Shown here: positions 8,079 to 16,726 of the stretch, piece after piece
Position numbering within the stretch: the first letter of the stretch is position 1
Layout: the number at the start of each line of letters is the position of its first letter
NCBI GenBank assembly: GCA_017988885.1
Contig: JAGNQV010000003.1
Span: forward strand, 1-51,011
DNA: 51,011 nucleotides
Origin: Opitutaceae bacterium
Lineage (GTDB): Bacteria > Verrucomicrobiota > Verrucomicrobiia > Opitutales > Opitutaceae
Reading direction: 5' to 3'
The notes under the pieces: model-generated
Seen by the model: only the letters and a program-made list of their open reading frames with translations
Database searches by the model: none
What the model was told of the DNA's origin: nothing
Translations under genes and position numbers: made by a program

Positions 8079-8468
8079 ATGAAAAAGACCGACACCCATG
8101 CCTTCGTTAACCAGCTGCTCGTCTATACGCTGGTGATGATCTGCTTCAGCGGATCCATCGGCTTGGGCACGGTGTGGCTGCGTCACCAGATTTCGCTTAG
8201 CGCCAATGCCACGCGGGCCATCGAAGGCCGCATCAACGAACTCGAGCGCCACATCAGCGAGACCAAGGCGGCGGTCGAGGGCGCCCAAAACCCGGCGATG
8301 CTCGAGATGCTCAACAAGGAGTGGAAACTCGGCTTGCAGCGGCCGACCGAGCAGCAGGTGCAACGCATCACCGTGGATCCGGTCATGCAATTGGCGGCCA
8401 AGCGCAACCGCGAGATCTTCTCCGACCGGCCGCTGGCCGTTTCCTTTCAAGTCGCCCTGAAGCGCTGA
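8079..8468 (+). CDS. FtsL-like division protein
   Basis: A 129-residue bitopic membrane protein: a short cytoplasmic N-terminus (MKKTDTHAFVNQ), one transmembrane segment at about 13-33, then a predicted coiled coil (ATRAIEGRINELERHISETK) and a variable periplasmic tail. Sequence conservation of FtsL is always poor, so the call rests on the topology and on its place between rsmH and ftsI, where FtsL is found in dcw clusters. FtsL joins FtsQ and FtsB to activate the FtsW-FtsI synthase. It is longer after the coiled coil than E. coli FtsL. No separate ftsB is seen in the window. It ends 4 bases before ftsI. Confidence 0.7.
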   Translation: MKKTDTHAFVNQLLVYTLVMICFSGSIGLGTVWLRHQISLSANATRAIEGRINELERHISETKAAVEGAQNPAMLEMLNKEWKLGLQRPTEQQVQRITVDPVMQLAAKRNREIFSDRPLAVSFQVALKR

Positions 8469-8472
8469 TCCC

Positions 8473-10401
8473 ATGTCCAAGGGTTTCGCCTCAAACGTCC
8501 GCATCTTCCTCCTCGCCACGGTGATTTTCGGCTGCCTTGCGGGCATCGGTGTGCGGTTGGTTTTCCTGCACGTCATCGATCGCGAGGAACTCGTGCGCTA
8601 CATCGAGAAGACGCGCCGCCAGATCATCGTCGAGCATGCCCGCCGCGGCGACATCATCGACACCCGCGGCCATATCCTGGCGACCAGTCGCTCGCTCATT
8701 GTGCTCGGAGTTGATCCGTCGGCCCTGCGCAAGGAAGACGAGGCCAAGTGGCCGCGCCTCGCGGAGCTGATCGGCGTGCCGTTGCCGAAGCTGGAAGTGA
8801 TTCTCACGACCAAGTTTCGTCCGGAGACGGTGGCGGTGGCCCCGGCGGAGGCCGGGACGGCGGCCAAGCCGGCCGCGCTGGTGTTTGACTTTGGGGCCGC
8901 GCAGGTCGCGGCAGAAAAATCTGCGCCCGCCGGCGATGAGCCGGAGGTGGTGGAGGACGACGTCGCCGATGAGAGCGGTCGCCGGCCCATCCGCTGGGCC
9001 AAGCTCAGCGAGGGCGTGGAGGAGACCGTTTACGATCAGATCCAGACGCTCGGAGTGAAAGGCGTTTACGGCAACCGCGTTTACCGCCGCACCTATCCGC
9101 ACAATGCCCTCGCGGCCCATGTGATCGGTTACGTGAACAAGGCCAGCGAGCCGGCCGGCGGCATCGAGAGCTACGCCGATTTTTACCTGCGCGGCCAGGA
9201 CGGCTGGCGCGAGGGCGAACGCGACGGCCGGCGCCGCGAGCTCGCGCAGTTCCGCACCCGGGAGGTGCAGGCGATCGACGGTTACCATGTGATGCTTTCC
9301 CTCGACACCGTCATCCAGCACATGATCGAGGAGGAACTCGACGGCATCGCGAAGAAATTCAATCCCGCGAAGGCGACGATCATCGTCAGCGATGCGCGCA
9401 CGGGCTTCATCCTCGGGCTGGGCAACTACCCGTCGTTCAATCTCAACACCTACAACACCGCGCCGCTCGCCGCCCAGCGCAATGTCGCCATCACCGACCA
9501 GCTCGACCCCGGCTCCACCTTCAAGATCGTGACCGCAGCCGGCGCGCTCAACGACGGCCTCGTCACACCGGGCACGCACTTCAACTGCATGCTCAGCTCG
9601 ATCGAATACAAAGGGAAGGTGCGCCGATTCATGCCGGACGACCACCACTACGACCACGACCTGTCGGTGGCGGAAATTATCAGCCATTCGAGCAATGTCG
9701 GTGCCGCGCAACTGGGCATGAAGCTCGGCGAGCAACGCCTCTATGATTATGCCCGCGCCTTTGGCTTTGGCGAAAAGAGCGGGTTTCCCTTTGGCGGCGA
9801 GATCAACGGCCTGTTGAATTCACCTGACAAGTGGACCACGCCGGACATCACGCGCATCCCTGCCGGCTACAGCATTTCGGCCACGCCGATGCAGATTCAT
9901 TATGCGATGGCCACCATCGCGAGCGGCGGTCTGTTGCTCCGCCCGCAGATCATCCGCCAGATCCGCGACGCCTCGGGCGAAGTGGTTTACCGTTTTGACA
10001 CCGCCTCGAAGCGCCGTGTGATCAGCGAAACCACCGCCACCACGATGGCGCGGATGTTGCAAGCCGTGGTGCAGAAGGGCGGCACGGCGGTGGAAGGTGC
10101 CATTCCGGGTTATGAGGTCGCGGGCAAGACGGGCACGGCCCAGAAGCTCATCGACGGGCACTATTCCAAGAGCCGGCACATCGGTTCCTTTGTGGGCTTT
10201 TTCCCCGCCAGTCGTCCGCAGGTTGTCATTTCGGTGATTGTGGACGATGCTCAGGTGTCCGGCGGCGAAGCCTACGGCCGGGTCGTGGGCGCGCCTTCGT
10301 TCAAGCACCTCGGCGAACAACTCATCCAATATCTCGACATCAAGCCCGTGGATTACGCCGCGGGTGCCCGGCTGGTCTCGCTGGAAGGAGGCCGCCGGTG
10401 A
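8473..10401 (+). CDS. ftsI: Division-specific penicillin-binding protein (class B transpeptidase)
   Basis: The 642-residue protein has an N-terminal membrane anchor at about 8-30 (FLLATVIFGCLAGIGVRLVF), a non-catalytic dimerisation domain, and a transpeptidase domain with SxxK at S348-K351 (GSTFK), SxN at S406-N408 (SHSSNVG) and KTG at 552-554 (AGKTGTAQ). It cross-links septal peptidoglycan together with FtsW. An Ala/Pro/Glu-rich, acidic insert at about 118-172, seemingly disordered, interrupts the N-terminal domain and is not typical of E. coli or Gram-positive homologues. No PASTA domain is present. The last codon overlaps the murE start (GTGA). Confidence 0.95.
   Translation: MSKGFASNVRIFLLATVIFGCLAGIGVRLVFLHVIDREELVRYIEKTRRQIIVEHARRGDIIDTRGHILATSRSLIVLGVDPSALRKEDEAKWPRLAELIGVPLPKLEVILTTKFRPETVAVAPAEAGTAAKPAALVFDFGAAQVAAEKSAPAGDEPEVVEDDVADESGRRPIRWAKLSEGVEETVYDQIQTLGVKGVYGNRVYRRTYPHNALAAHVIGYVNKASEPAGGIESYADFYLRGQDGWREGERDGRRRELAQFRTREVQAIDGYHVMLSLDTVIQHMIEEELDGIAKKFNPAKATIIVSDARTGFILGLGNYPSFNLNTYNTAPLAAQRNVAITDQLDPGSTFKIVTAAGALNDGLVTPGTHFNCMLSSIEYKGKVRRFMPDDHHYDHDLSVAEIISHSSNVGAAQLGMKLGEQRLYDYARAFGFGEKSGFPFGGEINGLLNSPDKWTTPDITRIPAGYSISATPMQIHYAMATIASGGLLLRPQIIRQIRDASGEVVYRFDTASKRRVISETTATTMARMLQAVVQKGGTAVEGAIPGYEVAGKTGTAQKLIDGHYSKSRHIGSFVGFFPASRPQVVISVIVDDAQVSGGEAYGRVVGAPSFKHLGEQLIQYLDIKPVDYAAGARLVSLEGGRR
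10385..10391 (+). promoter_or_regulatory. Strong ribosome-binding site that supports a GTG start for murE
   Basis: AAGGAGG stands 6 bases before the GTG at 10398, inside the last codons of ftsI. It is the best Shine-Dalgarno match I see in the cluster, and most neighbours have none. It favours the GTG start over the ATG at 10503, which has no such site. Confidence 0.7.
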
Positions 10402-11987
10402 TCGGTTACCTCACGCAGAACTATCCGCTCATTCACGCCTTCGCGCCGCGCACCGTGCGCCGCACGCGTCAGGAAACCCTTGTCCTCAATCGCGTCTTCA
10501 AAATGGCTCCGAAAATTTCCGACTACTTCCCCGAAGGTGAAATCATCGCCGTGAAGGGCTCGCTCGACCGGCCCATCTCGGGCCTCGTGCTGGACAGCCG
10601 CCGCGTGGTGCCGGGCGCACTCTTTTTTGCGCTGCCGGGACTGCGCGCCGACGGAGCGACGTTTGTGGACGAGGCGATTGCGCGCGGCGCGGTGGCCATT
10701 GTGACCAACAAGCTGCCGACGGCCGCGCCGACGAAGGTGACGTTTATCCAGGTCGCCGATCCGCGCGCGGCCCTCGCCCGAGTGGCGCAGCGCTATTACA
10801 AATTTCCCGACCGCGAGCTGGGCGTCATCGGGGTGACCGGCACGAACGGCAAGACGACCGTCACGCATCTGATCAAGCATTTCCTTAATGGCGACCAGCG
10901 CGTCGGGCTCATCGGGACCATCCACTACGATCTCGGCGCACGCACGGTGCCTTCCTTTCGCACGACGCCGGAGTCGGTTGATATTTATGGCATGATGGCG
11001 CAGATGCGCGATGCCGGTTGCCGGCAAGCGGTGATGGAGGTCAGTTCGCACGGCATTGACCAGCAACGCGTGCTCGGGCTGCAGTTTGGCGCCGCGGTGT
11101 TCACCAACCTGACCCGCGACCATCTCGACTACCACCAGACGCTCGCAGCCTACTTCGAGGTGAAGACCCGGCTCTTCACGGGGAAAACGGAAGCCGCCCC
11201 GAAGGCCGCGATCATCAACCTCGATGATCCGTATGGCGAAAAGCTGGTGGCACTCATTCCGGCCGGCGTGAAGACCGTCACGTTTGGCGAACATCCCCGC
11301 GCGATGGTGCGCGCCGAGGAAGTGACGCTTGGCTTTAAGAACAGCACTTTCCGGTTGGTCTGGCCGCAGGGTGAACTGGCGGTGGATTCGCCGCTCATCG
11401 GTCGCTACAATGTGAGCAATCTGCTGGCGGCCATCGCCACGGCGTGGAGTCAGGGTCGCGATCCGGCCGTTTTTCTCGCGAAGTTACGCGCGTTCAAGGG
11501 TGTGCCCGGCCGCATGGAACGCATCGAGGAGGGCCAGCCTTACAACGTGCTCGTGGATTATGCCCACACCGACGACGCCCTGCGCAACGCGCTCGGCATG
11601 CTGCGCGCGATCACCCCGGGCCGGCTGTTTGTGGTGTTCGGCTGCGGGGGCAAACGCGACCGCACGAAGCGTCCCTTGATGGTCAAAGCCGTGCAGGATT
11701 TTGCCGACCACGCTTTTGCCACGGCGGACAATCCGCGCAGCGAGGCGCTCGCACAGATTTTCGCCGACATGAAGACGGGTGCGACTGAACCGGGAAAATT
11801 CACCTGGATCGATGACCGGCGGCGCGCCATCAGCCTTGCGCTGGATGCCTGCAAACCCGGCGATTGCCTGTTGGTGGCGGGCAAGGGTCATGAAAGCTAC
11901 CAGGAATTTGCCGATACCGTGACCCCCTTCGACGACCGGCAGGTGGTGCGGGAACTCATCGACATCAAAGCGATCAAGTCGGGATGA
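10398..11987 (+). CDS. murE: UDP-MurNAc-L-Ala-D-Glu:meso-DAP ligase
   Basis: A Mur ligase of 529 residues if begun at the GTG. The ATP-binding loop is GTNGKT at 148-153, with the family motif VMEVSSHGIDQQRV and a C-terminal substrate loop DNPR at 444-447 (ATADNPRSEA). DNPR is the signature of enzymes that add meso-diaminopimelate, whereas lysine-adding forms usually have a different sequence there. It therefore points to a Gram-negative-type peptidoglycan. The first 35 residues (from MIGYLTQNYP) precede the usual family start, MAPKISDYFP at 10503; the strong ribosome-binding site suggests the longer form may be made. The 3' end overlaps murF by 4 bases. Confidence 0.95.
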   Translation: MIGYLTQNYPLIHAFAPRTVRRTRQETLVLNRVFKMAPKISDYFPEGEIIAVKGSLDRPISGLVLDSRRVVPGALFFALPGLRADGATFVDEAIARGAVAIVTNKLPTAAPTKVTFIQVADPRAALARVAQRYYKFPDRELGVIGVTGTNGKTTVTHLIKHFLNGDQRVGLIGTIHYDLGARTVPSFRTTPESVDIYGMMAQMRDAGCRQAVMEVSSHGIDQQRVLGLQFGAAVFTNLTRDHLDYHQTLAAYFEVKTRLFTGKTEAAPKAAIINLDDPYGEKLVALIPAGVKTVTFGEHPRAMVRAEEVTLGFKNSTFRLVWPQGELAVDSPLIGRYNVSNLLAAIATAWSQGRDPAVFLAKLRAFKGVPGRMERIEEGQPYNVLVDYAHTDDALRNALGMLRAITPGRLFVVFGCGGKRDRTKRPLMVKAVQDFADHAFATADNPRSEALAQIFADMKTGATEPGKFTWIDDRRRAISLALDACKPGDCLLVAGKGHESYQEFADTVTPFDDRQVVRELIDIKAIKSG

Positions 11988-13384
11988 CGCATTTCAATTC
12001 CAGTCAATTGGCGGCATGGACCGGAGGTCGCTGGACGGCGCCCCCGGTCTTGCCGCTTACTGGCTTCACGGTCGATACGCGGCAGCTGCATGCCGGTCAG
12101 GTCTTCATCGCGCTCAAGACGGAGAAACGCGACGGCCACGACTTTCTGAACACGGCCCAAGCGGCCGGCGCCAGCGCCGCGATTGTGGCGACGGCGAACC
12201 CCGCGCTGCCGCTGCCGCAATTGGTGGTCGCGGATCCGCTGGCGGCGTTCCAAGCCATCGCGCGGGAGCACCGGCGGACTTTTCGCGGACCGGTCGTGGG
12301 CATCTCCGGCAGTGCGGGCAAGACCTCGACCAAAAACCTGCTGGCGCTGCTGCTCGGCGGCGAAACCGGCGGAGTGCTGGCGACCGAGGGCAATCTCAAC
12401 AATCACATTGGCGTGCCATTAACGCTCACGCGGCTCGATCCCGCGGTGCACAAATTTGCGGTCATCGAGGCGGGCATCAGTGCGCCCGGCGAAATGGCGC
12501 CGCTGGCGGCGATGATCGAGCCGGATGTGGCCCTCAATACACTCGTGGCGGCGGCCCACACCGCGGCCCTGGGCGGACTCGAAGGCGTGGCCCGCGAAAA
12601 AGCCCTGTTGCCCGCGGTGGTCCGGCCGGCGGGCGTGGCGATTTTTCCAAAACAAAGCGGGGAATTTGCGGCATTTCGCGCCTTGGATGTCCGACAAATG
12701 GTGATCGAGCCGGCGGAGGTTATCCGCCCGGACGAACCGCCAAAGGACAAGGTTTACTTCGCCGTCACGCAACGTGGTGACTCAACGGCAATCGCGTTGG
12801 CTTACGGCCCGCCACCGCCGCTCGTGTTCACCCTGCGGCGGGTGAGCGATGGTATGGCGCAAAACGCGGTGCTGGCCATTTGCGCCGCGCTGTGGCTCGG
12901 CGTGCCGCGCGACCAGATTCAAGCCCGGCTGGCGACTTGGCAGCCGGCAAAGCTGCGCGGCGAAATCCGGCATGAAGCCGGCCGGTTGCTCTATCTCGAT
13001 TGCTACAATGCCAATCCCGCGGCGATGGCCGATGCGTTGGCGACGTTTCATGCCATCGCGCCGGCCGTGCAGCCGCGCCTCTACGTCATCGGTTGCATGG
13101 AAGAGCTCGGCGCCGACTCCAGCGCGCAGCACCGCGCGCTGGGCCGGGCGCTGCAATTGCGTGCGGAAGACCGGCTGTTCGTCATCGGGGGACAAGCGCA
13201 CGAAGTGGGGGCGGGCGTGTTGGAGCAGGGTGATTTTACCCGGCAAATGCAGCTGGTCTCCACCCTCGACCCGGTGGCCGCCTGTTACGCCGACTGGCGC
13301 GGCGCGGTCTTCCTGAAAGGCAGTCGCCGCTACCAATTGGAAACCATCCTTGAACCGGCCTCAGCCGTGCCCGCCCATGCTTAG
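11984..13384 (+). CDS. murF: UDP-MurNAc-tripeptide:D-Ala-D-Ala ligase
   Basis: The 466-residue product is a Mur ligase. The P-loop is GSAGKTSTKN (MurF enzymes have GSxGKT), followed by the diagnostic TEGNLNNHIGVPLTL and EAGISAPGEMAPLA. The C-terminal domain includes LLYLDCYNANPAAM, matching the DxYNANP motif. It joins D-Ala-D-Ala, made by the Ddl encoded downstream, to the UDP-MurNAc tripeptide. The ATG overlaps the murE TGA (ATGA). The last 8 bases overlap the mraY start at 13377. Confidence 0.95.
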   Translation: MTHFNSSQLAAWTGGRWTAPPVLPLTGFTVDTRQLHAGQVFIALKTEKRDGHDFLNTAQAAGASAAIVATANPALPLPQLVVADPLAAFQAIAREHRRTFRGPVVGISGSAGKTSTKNLLALLLGGETGGVLATEGNLNNHIGVPLTLTRLDPAVHKFAVIEAGISAPGEMAPLAAMIEPDVALNTLVAAAHTAALGGLEGVAREKALLPAVVRPAGVAIFPKQSGEFAAFRALDVRQMVIEPAEVIRPDEPPKDKVYFAVTQRGDSTAIALAYGPPPPLVFTLRRVSDGMAQNAVLAICAALWLGVPRDQIQARLATWQPAKLRGEIRHEAGRLLYLDCYNANPAAMADALATFHAIAPAVQPRLYVIGCMEELGADSSAQHRALGRALQLRAEDRLFVIGGQAHEVGAGVLEQGDFTRQMQLVSTLDPVAACYADWRGAVFLKGSRRYQLETILEPASAVPAHA

Positions 13385-14489
13385 CTATCTCGCCGATTAC
13401 GATCAGTATTTTGGTCCGCTGCGTTTGCTGCGGTATCTCACGGTGCGCACCGTGCTGGCGGCCGGCACCGCGTTGCTCATCGGCTTCATTATCGCCCCCT
13501 GGCTCATCGCACGTTTCCGCGCGTTGAAGTTCGGGCAGCACTATGATGACGATCGCACGGGCGATCTCGCGCAAAAGTTCGACAAGAAAAACACGCCGAC
13601 GATGGGCGGGTTGATCATTTTTATCTCGGTGTTTTTGAGCGCGGTGCTCTGGGCGGCACCGAATGTCTGGGTGTTCGTGAGCCTTTTCGTCTATCTGGTT
13701 CTGACGATCGCCGGCTGGCGCGATGATTACCTCAAGGTGGTGCACAAGAACCGCGACGGCATCACCTCTTGGGAAAAAATCGGCTGGCAGTCGCTGGCGA
13801 CCCTGGTCGCGCTGGCTGTGTTGCTCTGGCATCCCACGAGCGCGCACAAGATCCGCGAGCTCTGGGTGCCGTTTTTCAAAACCGCGGTGCTGTCCTACAT
13901 GCCGTGGTGGCTGCTGTTGGTGTTGATTTATCTCTGGATCGTTGGCTTCAGCAATGCGATCAACCTCACGGACGGCCTCGATGGGCTTGCGGTGGGCTGC
14001 ACGCTCTCGGTCGCGCTGGTTTTCGGCATCATGGCCTACGCCGCGGGCAACATCAAAATCGCCGATTATCTGCTCATCAGTTACGTGCCCGGGGCGGGAG
14101 AGCTCACGGTGATTTGCGGCGCTCTCATCGGGGCTTGCATGGCGTTTCTGTGGTATAATTCCCACCCGGCCGAGGTGTTCATGGGCGACACGGGTTCGCT
14201 GGCTCTCGGCGGGCTCATCGGCGTGATGGCGTTCATGATCCATCAACCGGTCACGCTCGTGATCGTGGGCGGTGTGTTCGTGATGGAGGCGCTCTCGGTC
14301 ATCATCCAAGTCGGCACTTTCAAATACACCAAACGCCGCTACGGAGTTGGCCGGCGCGTTTTCCTGATGGCGCCGATTCATCATCATTTCCAGAAACTCG
14401 GCTGGCCGGAGTCCAAGGTGGTGCTCCGTTTCTGGGTGTTGTCACTCGGGTTTGCGCTCGCCGGCTTGGCGACGCTGAAAATCCGCTGA
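13377..14489 (+). CDS. mraY: Phospho-MurNAc-pentapeptide translocase MraY
   Basis: A polytopic membrane enzyme of 370 residues that transfers phospho-MurNAc-pentapeptide to undecaprenyl phosphate, giving lipid I. The signature motifs are all present: DKKNTPTMGGLI near the N-terminus, NAINLTDGLDGLA, FMGDTGSLALGG and the histidine-rich loop APIHHHFQKLGWPE. About ten hydrophobic segments are visible. The ATG at 13377 (MLSYLADYDQ) overlaps the murF end; an in-frame extension to 13350 has no support. It ends 5 bases before murD. Confidence 0.97.
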   Translation: MLSYLADYDQYFGPLRLLRYLTVRTVLAAGTALLIGFIIAPWLIARFRALKFGQHYDDDRTGDLAQKFDKKNTPTMGGLIIFISVFLSAVLWAAPNVWVFVSLFVYLVLTIAGWRDDYLKVVHKNRDGITSWEKIGWQSLATLVALAVLLWHPTSAHKIRELWVPFFKTAVLSYMPWWLLLVLIYLWIVGFSNAINLTDGLDGLAVGCTLSVALVFGIMAYAAGNIKIADYLLISYVPGAGELTVICGALIGACMAFLWYNSHPAEVFMGDTGSLALGGLIGVMAFMIHQPVTLVIVGGVFVMEALSVIIQVGTFKYTKRRYGVGRRVFLMAPIHHHFQKLGWPESKVVLRFWVLSLGFALAGLATLKIR

Positions 14490-14494
14490 ACCCG

Positions 14495-15778
14495 ATGCCC
14501 TTGCTCGTTCCAGATTTTCTGCAAATGCGACTGCGCAAGCCCGTGGCCATTTTGGGCGGCGGGGTAAGCGGTGAGGGCGCGCTCGCGCTGCTGCAGCGGC
14601 TGGGCGCAACGGGGACAATTTACGACGCCAAGGGGCGGGAATTTGATGAGGCGGCGGCCGGCGCCCACGCGCTGGTGGTATTTTCCCCGGGCTTTGCGCC
14701 CGAGCATCCCTGGCTGCAAGCGGCCGATGCCGCCGGCCTGCTGTGCCTGAGCGAACTGGATTTCGCCGCGTTGTCCTGGCGCGGTCGCGTCGTGGCGGTG
14801 ACCGGGACCAACGGCAAGACGACGCTCACTGAACTGCTGACGCACGCCTTGAGTGCCGCCGGAGAAACCGCCTTTGCGACCGGCAACATCGGCCGGTCAT
14901 TTGCCCGGCTCGTCGCCGAGACAGACGGTGGTCAACCGGAAGCCATCGCGGTGTGCGAGGCGAGTTCGTTTCAGGCCGAGACGCTCCAACATTTCCAGGC
15001 GGATGCCACCCTGTGGACCAATTTTGCCGAGGACCACCTCGAGCGGCACCCGGGGATGGAAGCCTATTTCAGTGCGAAGTGGCATTTGGTGACACGCACG
15101 GCGGGGGAGGTGGTGTTCGTGGGTCCGTCGGTGGCGGGCTTTGCCCAGAAATTTGGCCGCACGCTGCCGGCGCGGGCGATGGTCGTGGCCGAAAATGTGG
15201 CGGCGGATGCACGGCTCACCGGCACCGTTTTCGAGGATTATCCACAGCGGGAGAACTTTCTGCTCGCGGCGGCGTGGTGGCAGGCCAGCGGGCGCGACCT
15301 GGTGCAGCTCTATGCGGCGGCGCGGAGTTTCAAACTGGGCCGGCACCGGTTGGCGCAGGTGGGGGAGCACGAAGGCGTGGCTTACTGGAACGATTCGAAG
15401 GCGACCAATTTTCATGCGGTCGAAGCGGCGTTGGCGCGTTTTGCCGTGCCCGTGTTGCTCATCGCTGGCGGTAAGGCCAAGGGGGGCGACCTGGCTGGTT
15501 TTGTCGGTCGCATCGCCCCGCGGGTGCGGCATGCGTTCTTGATCGGTGAGACCAGCGCGACGCTCGCCGGACTTTGCGACGCTGCGGGTGTGCCGCGGAC
15601 GGTTTGCGCGAGTCTCGCGGCCGCCGTGGGGGCGGCAGCGGCCCGGGCCGGGGAGGGCGACGTGGTTTTGCTCAGTCCCGGCTTTGCGAGCTTTGATCTG
15701 TTCCGCAATTATGAGGACCGCGGCGAGCAGTTCGAAAAACTTGTGCGCGAACTCCGCGTCACGGCCAGTTTAAGATAG
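14495..15778 (+). CDS. murD: UDP-MurNAc-L-alanine:D-glutamate ligase
   Basis: This 427-residue Mur ligase has an N-terminal Rossmann-like domain (VAILGGGVSGEGALALLQ), the P-loop GTNGKTTLTELL, a central GNIGRSF motif and EASSFQAETLQ, then NFAEDHLERHPG with the His used in metal binding, and the C-terminal LIAGGKAKGGDLAGF. These features separate MurD from MurC, MurE and MurF. It adds D-glutamate to UDP-MurNAc-L-Ala in the cytoplasm. It starts 5 bases after mraY. Unlike in many dcw clusters, ftsW does not follow directly: a LysM gene intervenes after 33 bases. Confidence 0.95.
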   Translation: MPLLVPDFLQMRLRKPVAILGGGVSGEGALALLQRLGATGTIYDAKGREFDEAAAGAHALVVFSPGFAPEHPWLQAADAAGLLCLSELDFAALSWRGRVVAVTGTNGKTTLTELLTHALSAAGETAFATGNIGRSFARLVAETDGGQPEAIAVCEASSFQAETLQHFQADATLWTNFAEDHLERHPGMEAYFSAKWHLVTRTAGEVVFVGPSVAGFAQKFGRTLPARAMVVAENVAADARLTGTVFEDYPQRENFLLAAAWWQASGRDLVQLYAAARSFKLGRHRLAQVGEHEGVAYWNDSKATNFHAVEAALARFAVPVLLIAGGKAKGGDLAGFVGRIAPRVRHAFLIGETSATLAGLCDAAGVPRTVCASLAAAVGAAAARAGEGDVVLLSPGFASFDLFRNYEDRGEQFEKLVRELRVTASLR

Positions 15779-15811
15779 CATTTACACCAACAAACAATCA
15801 TCACTTCTCCT

Positions 15812-16717
15812 ATGAAAATCCTGAAAATCTTCGGCATCGTCGTCGGGATTCATGTCTTCGCCCTCATCCTTATTTTTGCGAACCCCGGATGCAGCACCTT
15901 GTCCAAAACCGCGACGAAGCCGGCTGGCACCGTGGCGCCAACCGCGGCGACGGCCGCCGTCTCGCTGCCCACCAGTCTGGCGCTCAACTACGGCTCTGCG
16001 ACCGAGGCGTCGGCCGCCACCGACACTTCGCCGGTCATGGTGGCCCCCATCACCTTCAACCCCGATGTGCCGGCGAGCACCGCGGCCGTGCGTTACAGCC
16101 CGACCCGGCCAAATACGCCGGCGGCGTCCACCTTGCAGACCGTGCCGGTGGCCGACGTCATTCCGGCTTCGACCTACACCGTGACCAAGGGCGACAGCCT
16201 GTGGTCGGTGGCGAAGAAAAATCATCTCTCAGTCGCCGAGCTCGCCGGGGCCAATAATCTTTCCGCCGGCACCACGCTGCGGCTCGGGCAGAAGCTCATC
16301 ATCCCCGGCAAGTCAGGCGCCGTCGCCGTGGCAGCGGAAGTCGCACCGGCAACGTTGCCCGAGGCACCGGCCCCGAAGCCTACGGGTGAATCGATCACGC
16401 ATGTCGTGAAACCCGGAGAAACCCTCGGCGGGATTGCGCGCAAATATCAGGTTTCGGTCGGCGAAATTGCGACCGCGAACAATATCACCGATCCGGCCAA
16501 GATCCGTCCGGGCCGTGAGCTCGCCATCCCCGGTTGGAAATCGCCGGCGGTGAAGGCGGCGGCCGTCGCGCCGACCGAAAAGACGGTTGGGCCGTCACCC
16601 GCGGCGCCGGTTTTCACTTTGCCGCCGCCCGGACAGGATTTGGACAAGGGTTTCAAGTCCACGGGTGATGCGCCCGTGATCAAGGTCGAGGAGGCCAGTC
16701 CCTTTAGCTCGAACTGA
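15812..16717 (+). CDS. LysM-domain cell-wall-binding protein inside the dcw cluster
   Basis: The 301-residue protein begins with a hydrophobic segment (FGIVVGIHVFALILIFA) that would act as a signal peptide or anchor, ending at NPGCST; the cysteine lacks a canonical lipobox, so lipidation is doubtful. An Ala/Thr/Pro-rich linker leads to LysM 1 at about 118-164 (YTVTKGDSLWSVAKKN, ending RLGQKLIIPG), and after a linker LysM 2 at about 196-244 (HVVKPGETLGGIARKYQV, ending ELAIPG). The C-terminus is Pro-rich with no enzymatic domain. LysM binds GlcNAc-containing glycans, so a septal peptidoglycan-binding role is inferred from the position between murD and ftsW. The start has no purine-rich ribosome-binding site. 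Confidence 0.85.
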   Translation: MKILKIFGIVVGIHVFALILIFANPGCSTLSKTATKPAGTVAPTAATAAVSLPTSLALNYGSATEASAATDTSPVMVAPITFNPDVPASTAAVRYSPTRPNTPAASTLQTVPVADVIPASTYTVTKGDSLWSVAKKNHLSVAELAGANNLSAGTTLRLGQKLIIPGKSGAVAVAAEVAPATLPEAPAPKPTGESITHVVKPGETLGGIARKYQVSVGEIATANNITDPAKIRPGRELAIPGWKSPAVKAAAVAPTEKTVGPSPAAPVFTLPPPGQDLDKGFKSTGDAPVIKVEEASPFSSN

Positions 16718-16726
16718 CGCGTTGCA

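Noticed and set aside
6918-8576. Minus-strand frame of 552 codons across rsmH and the FtsL-like gene
   Set aside because: It lies opposite well-identified genes in GC-rich DNA; no family motif and no ribosome-binding site.
15812-15895. Lipoprotein signal in the LysM protein
   Set aside because: The Cys after the hydrophobic segment is preceded by NPG, which is not a canonical lipobox, so only a signal peptide or anchor is claimed.
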